In this document: positions 61,857 to 64,000 of the stretch, piece by piece
How positions within the stretch are numbered: the first letter of the stretch is position 1
Layout: every line of letters begins with the position of its first letter
Origin: Canna indica
Lineage: Eukaryota > Streptophyta > Magnoliopsida > Zingiberales > Cannaceae
Length of the DNA stretch: 64,000 bases
NCBI GenBank assembly: GCA_034359265.1
Contig: CP136891.1
Location: 86,818,001 to 86,882,000, forward strand
Direction of reading: 5' to 3'
The notes under the pieces: generated by a model
The model's database searches: none
The model's input: only the letters and a program-made list of their open reading frames with translations
Told to the model about the DNA's origin: nothing
Program-made: the position numbers and the translations under genes

Positions 61857-62753
61857 TCACTTACAGATAAAACAAACACCTTTCTGGATGTTTGCTGCCA
61901 ACTCTTCATTTGCCCTTTCCAATCCAATCATGACACAAAAAGGATATGAACATTAGAGTATGGTTTAACTGCACTGAATAATGGGAAAATGTCAATCGCA
62001 AGTGTTTCATTAGATCCATATTATATCTGCAAAAAGATGACAATGTTCAGAAAGTGACTCTGCTAAATCCATAATACAGCAACAAATAATGATGTAGTCA
62101 AATTTGATTCCTAAACAATTTATCATGAACTCGTATATTTACAAGAACTATAAATTAAGACAAAAATAATTGAGAAAACTCCAGTGTCCATGTGGTTGAT
62201 GTCCGTAGTGACACCAGGAGCACTGACAACGTCGTAAAGGTGGAGATCTGACAGCAAAGAATTCATCTTCATCAACATAGCAAGTGGTTGATCAATCCCC
62301 CACCTGTTCCCAGTATCGCCAGCTTAAATCCTTGTTTCCTCTTCAGTTCACTACCTCCCTGTTTATGTACCGCTAATACCGACGGCCTCGAGTCCAATTA
62401 ACCACACCAAGAAAAATCATCAGATGGAACGTGTAACAGAGTCATACTATCATCGTAAGTTCGTAACAACCATAGCTTCCATATAAATACGTGTGATGTC
62501 AAATTAGCAAGATGAAATATATTTATAAAAATCTAGAATAGAACGCAACAAAATTCAACTTTTCCATAAAAAAACACAAACATAGTCGATCATAGAACAG
62601 AGCATATCAACCAAAACAGAAGTTTGCTAAGAAAGTAATGCAGGCAGGTCGATCAAACATCGAAGCAATTACCTAGAGAAAAGGAGAAATCTGAGATGTG
62701 GGAGGGCGGAGGTGATCGGTAATCCTAGCAATGCGTCGTCGCCGGGCTGCATC
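61857..62753 (-). pseudogene. Glyoxysomal malate dehydrogenase pseudogene
   Basis: Three pieces of a gMDH gene remain in order. The first (62673-62753) reads AARRRRIARITDHLRPPTSQ, including a PTS2-like peroxisome signal RI-x5-HL, but has no in-frame ATG and ends in TAG. The second (about 62183-62341) reads GFKLAILG then, after a 2-bp frameshift, LHLYDV and DINHMDTG; the conserved GAAGGIGQP loop is degraded. The third (61857-61925) reads GLERANEELAANIQKGV and a stop. Roughly the central two thirds, with the catalytic residues, is missing. It lies downstream of a gMDH-like terminal exon in the same orientation, so a tandem duplication followed by internal deletion is likely. Confidence 0.85.
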
Positions 62754-63566
62754 CTTCGCTTTCCTGTTCTCAGATACCACCTTGGAGAATCCGATCTAAT
62801 CACCCACATGAGACTTCTTAATTATAGGAATGGGTCAATACGAAGGTCTTGTAGGGAATTAGAGATGGATAGAAGCCCTTCTAAAACCCTCGATTCCCCT
62901 TCTATCAATCAAGCAAGCGATCGATATGCGAAATCGAAATGAAATGGACGGTTTTAATTTGATGAACCAAATCATAAATTTCCTATGCGGGCTTTTCTTT
63001 TGTTATCTCTTCTTGCGGTTTCCGTCCTCTTCAAACCTCAATTGATATGGTGCGATTTACTATTGATTTGGGCTTCGATCAAATGTACAGGTAGAATGAT
63101 TAGCTCAAGCCGGTCAATATACTTAAATACGCCGGTTTAATGGGTCAACCTTTATAAACACCACCATGCATGCATGCATGATGCATGGACTGATCATGAA
63201 GAAACGTTTTATTTATTAATGAAAACATATATGTATTGAGTTACACAACTTTATAAACACCACCATGCATGCAAACAGGACTTTCAAAGAATCTCTTCAA
63301 CGAGCATTGAGTTACACAAGGATTGTCAATTTTCACGTAGCTTACTGTATATCAGGTTTATTATTTTAGTTACAACCTTTCGTTTGAAAGAAAATATAAT
63401 TTATTTGATACTAAAGATGAAGTCCGTGACCATGGGATCCTCATACGTCACATTTGGTTAAGGCCACAACAATTATCACTTACGTATATGAGCTCAAATC
63501 TCCATGCCAAAATTGATATCAAAGCCTTACGTATATGAGCTCAATTTGCTCTACAATAGCATTTTA
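62754..63566. other. Region between MDH pseudogene and MDH terminal exon
   Basis: No coding sequence is supported. TTTATAAACACCACCATGCATGC occurs twice (about 63153 and 63251), with ATTGAGTTACACA also repeated nearby (63235, 63307). CATGCATG motifs (RY-type elements) are clustered at 63165-63185. Confidence 0.5.
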
Positions 63567-63639
63567 TCACTTCTTAACGAAAGAGACGCCCTTCTCAATG
63601 CTCACTGCCAACTCTTTCTTTGCCTTCTCCAAGCCAGCC
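63567..63639 (-). CDS. Glyoxysomal malate dehydrogenase, last exon (gene continues past 64,000)
   Basis: After an acceptor TTGTGACAG, the exon reads AGLEKAKKELAVSIEKGVSF followed by VKK and a stop. This is the C-terminus of plant glyoxysomal/plastid-type NAD malate dehydrogenase. The enzyme interconverts malate and oxaloacetate; the peroxisomal form reoxidises NADH for fatty-acid beta-oxidation and photorespiration. Only 23 residues lie in the window. The preceding intron runs at least to 64,000, so most of the gene is to the right. The assignment rests on this short motif plus the adjacent, longer pseudogene. Confidence 0.75.
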
Positions 63640-64000
63640 CTGTCACAACAATTATACCTCATCAAAGATCTAATATGATTTGTAGTGCACCAACTTGCAA
63701 TATATATATATACAGGAAATAAAGGAAAAAGACTAGAATCCATCTAACGATACTGGAAAACTCATTATACAGGAAATAAAGGAGTAAATCATTTTAAAGT
63801 AGCTTGTGGTTTTAAGTAGGTGCATCTCTTCATCTCAAAAAGTCAATTAAGTAGCTTGAAGCAAGGTCACCCAGTTAGGATGACCCATTTGCAAGAGTGC
63901 AAGCCGAACATATAACTAACTGAAGAAAAACAAATTGAGACTGCAATTTGGAGGTTTACCATATAGTCAGCATAAGTTATTGTAAAGCTGAAACTATGTG
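63640..64000 (-). other. Intron of the MDH gene running off the window
   Basis: AT-rich, with no further MDH exon visible on the minus strand up to the edge. Confidence 0.5.

Noticed and set aside
1..64000. CRISPR array, operons, bacterial-type ribosome sites or prophage
   Set aside because: The DNA is plant nuclear; no direct-repeat/spacer structure or prokaryotic gene layout is present.

Overview
This window is nuclear DNA of a flowering plant, most likely a monocot outside the grasses. The evidence is short GT-AG introns in conserved plant genes, a GC-rich 5' exon in a receptor kinase, AT-rich intergenic DNA, and plant-type hAT MITEs, a TRIM element, LTR and LINE remnants. The species cannot be fixed from the sequence alone.

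Layout. 1.26-4.06 kb (-): a six-exon gene for a plastid protein with a thylakoid-lumen type signal. It faces TAF7 (+, coding 8.29-9.87 kb) across a compact shared promoter. The first TAF7 intron holds a 2.9 kb solo LTR, and a late TAF7 intron is minor-spliceosome (U12) type. 10.1-10.9 kb: two adjacent hAT MITEs with perfect 8-bp target duplications. 11.4-12.4 kb: a very recent copy of the 3' end of the oxidoreductase gene further right, ending at a LINE tail. 14.7-15.9 kb (-): an intronless gene for an unrecognised protein with an internal repeat. 16.3 kb: tRNA-Arg(CCT). 17.5-25.8 kb (-): a complete 16-exon PYROXD2-like FAD oxidoreductase gene with a tRNA-Gln(CTG) just upstream. 27.4-29.9 kb (-): a small basic protein, possibly mitochondrial. 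30.7-33.1 kb: an older copy of the oxidoreductase 5' end and its tRNA-Gln, with a third hAT element and another insertion inside it. 37.6-45.9 kb (+): a kinesin-8 gene with a possible exitron and, in one intron, a TRIM element of three LTRs and two internal domains. 49.1-52.5 kb (+): a BAM1-type LRR receptor kinase. 54.5-55.1 kb: a G-box cluster with no gene beside it. 55.5-56.0 kb: a long foldback element interrupted by a small poly-A retroposed insert. 58.6-61.1 kb (+): a 5'-truncated, decayed LINE. 61.9-62.8 kb (-): a glyoxysomal malate dehydrogenase pseudogene, next to the last exon of an apparently intact paralogue that runs off the right edge.

The genes do not form a pathway. They are housekeeping genes (transcription initiation, plastid, mitochondrion, cytoskeleton, receptor signalling, peroxisome) separated by transposons and local duplications. 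The most distinctive feature is that both ends of the PYROXD2-like gene have been copied outward. Each copy carries a tRNA gene or part of one: the left breakpoint lies inside tRNA-Arg, and the right copy carries a tRNA-Gln body whose anticodon now reads CTT (Lys). Exon joins were worked out by eye from GT-AG borders, reading-frame continuity and remembered family sequences; no search or transcript data were available.
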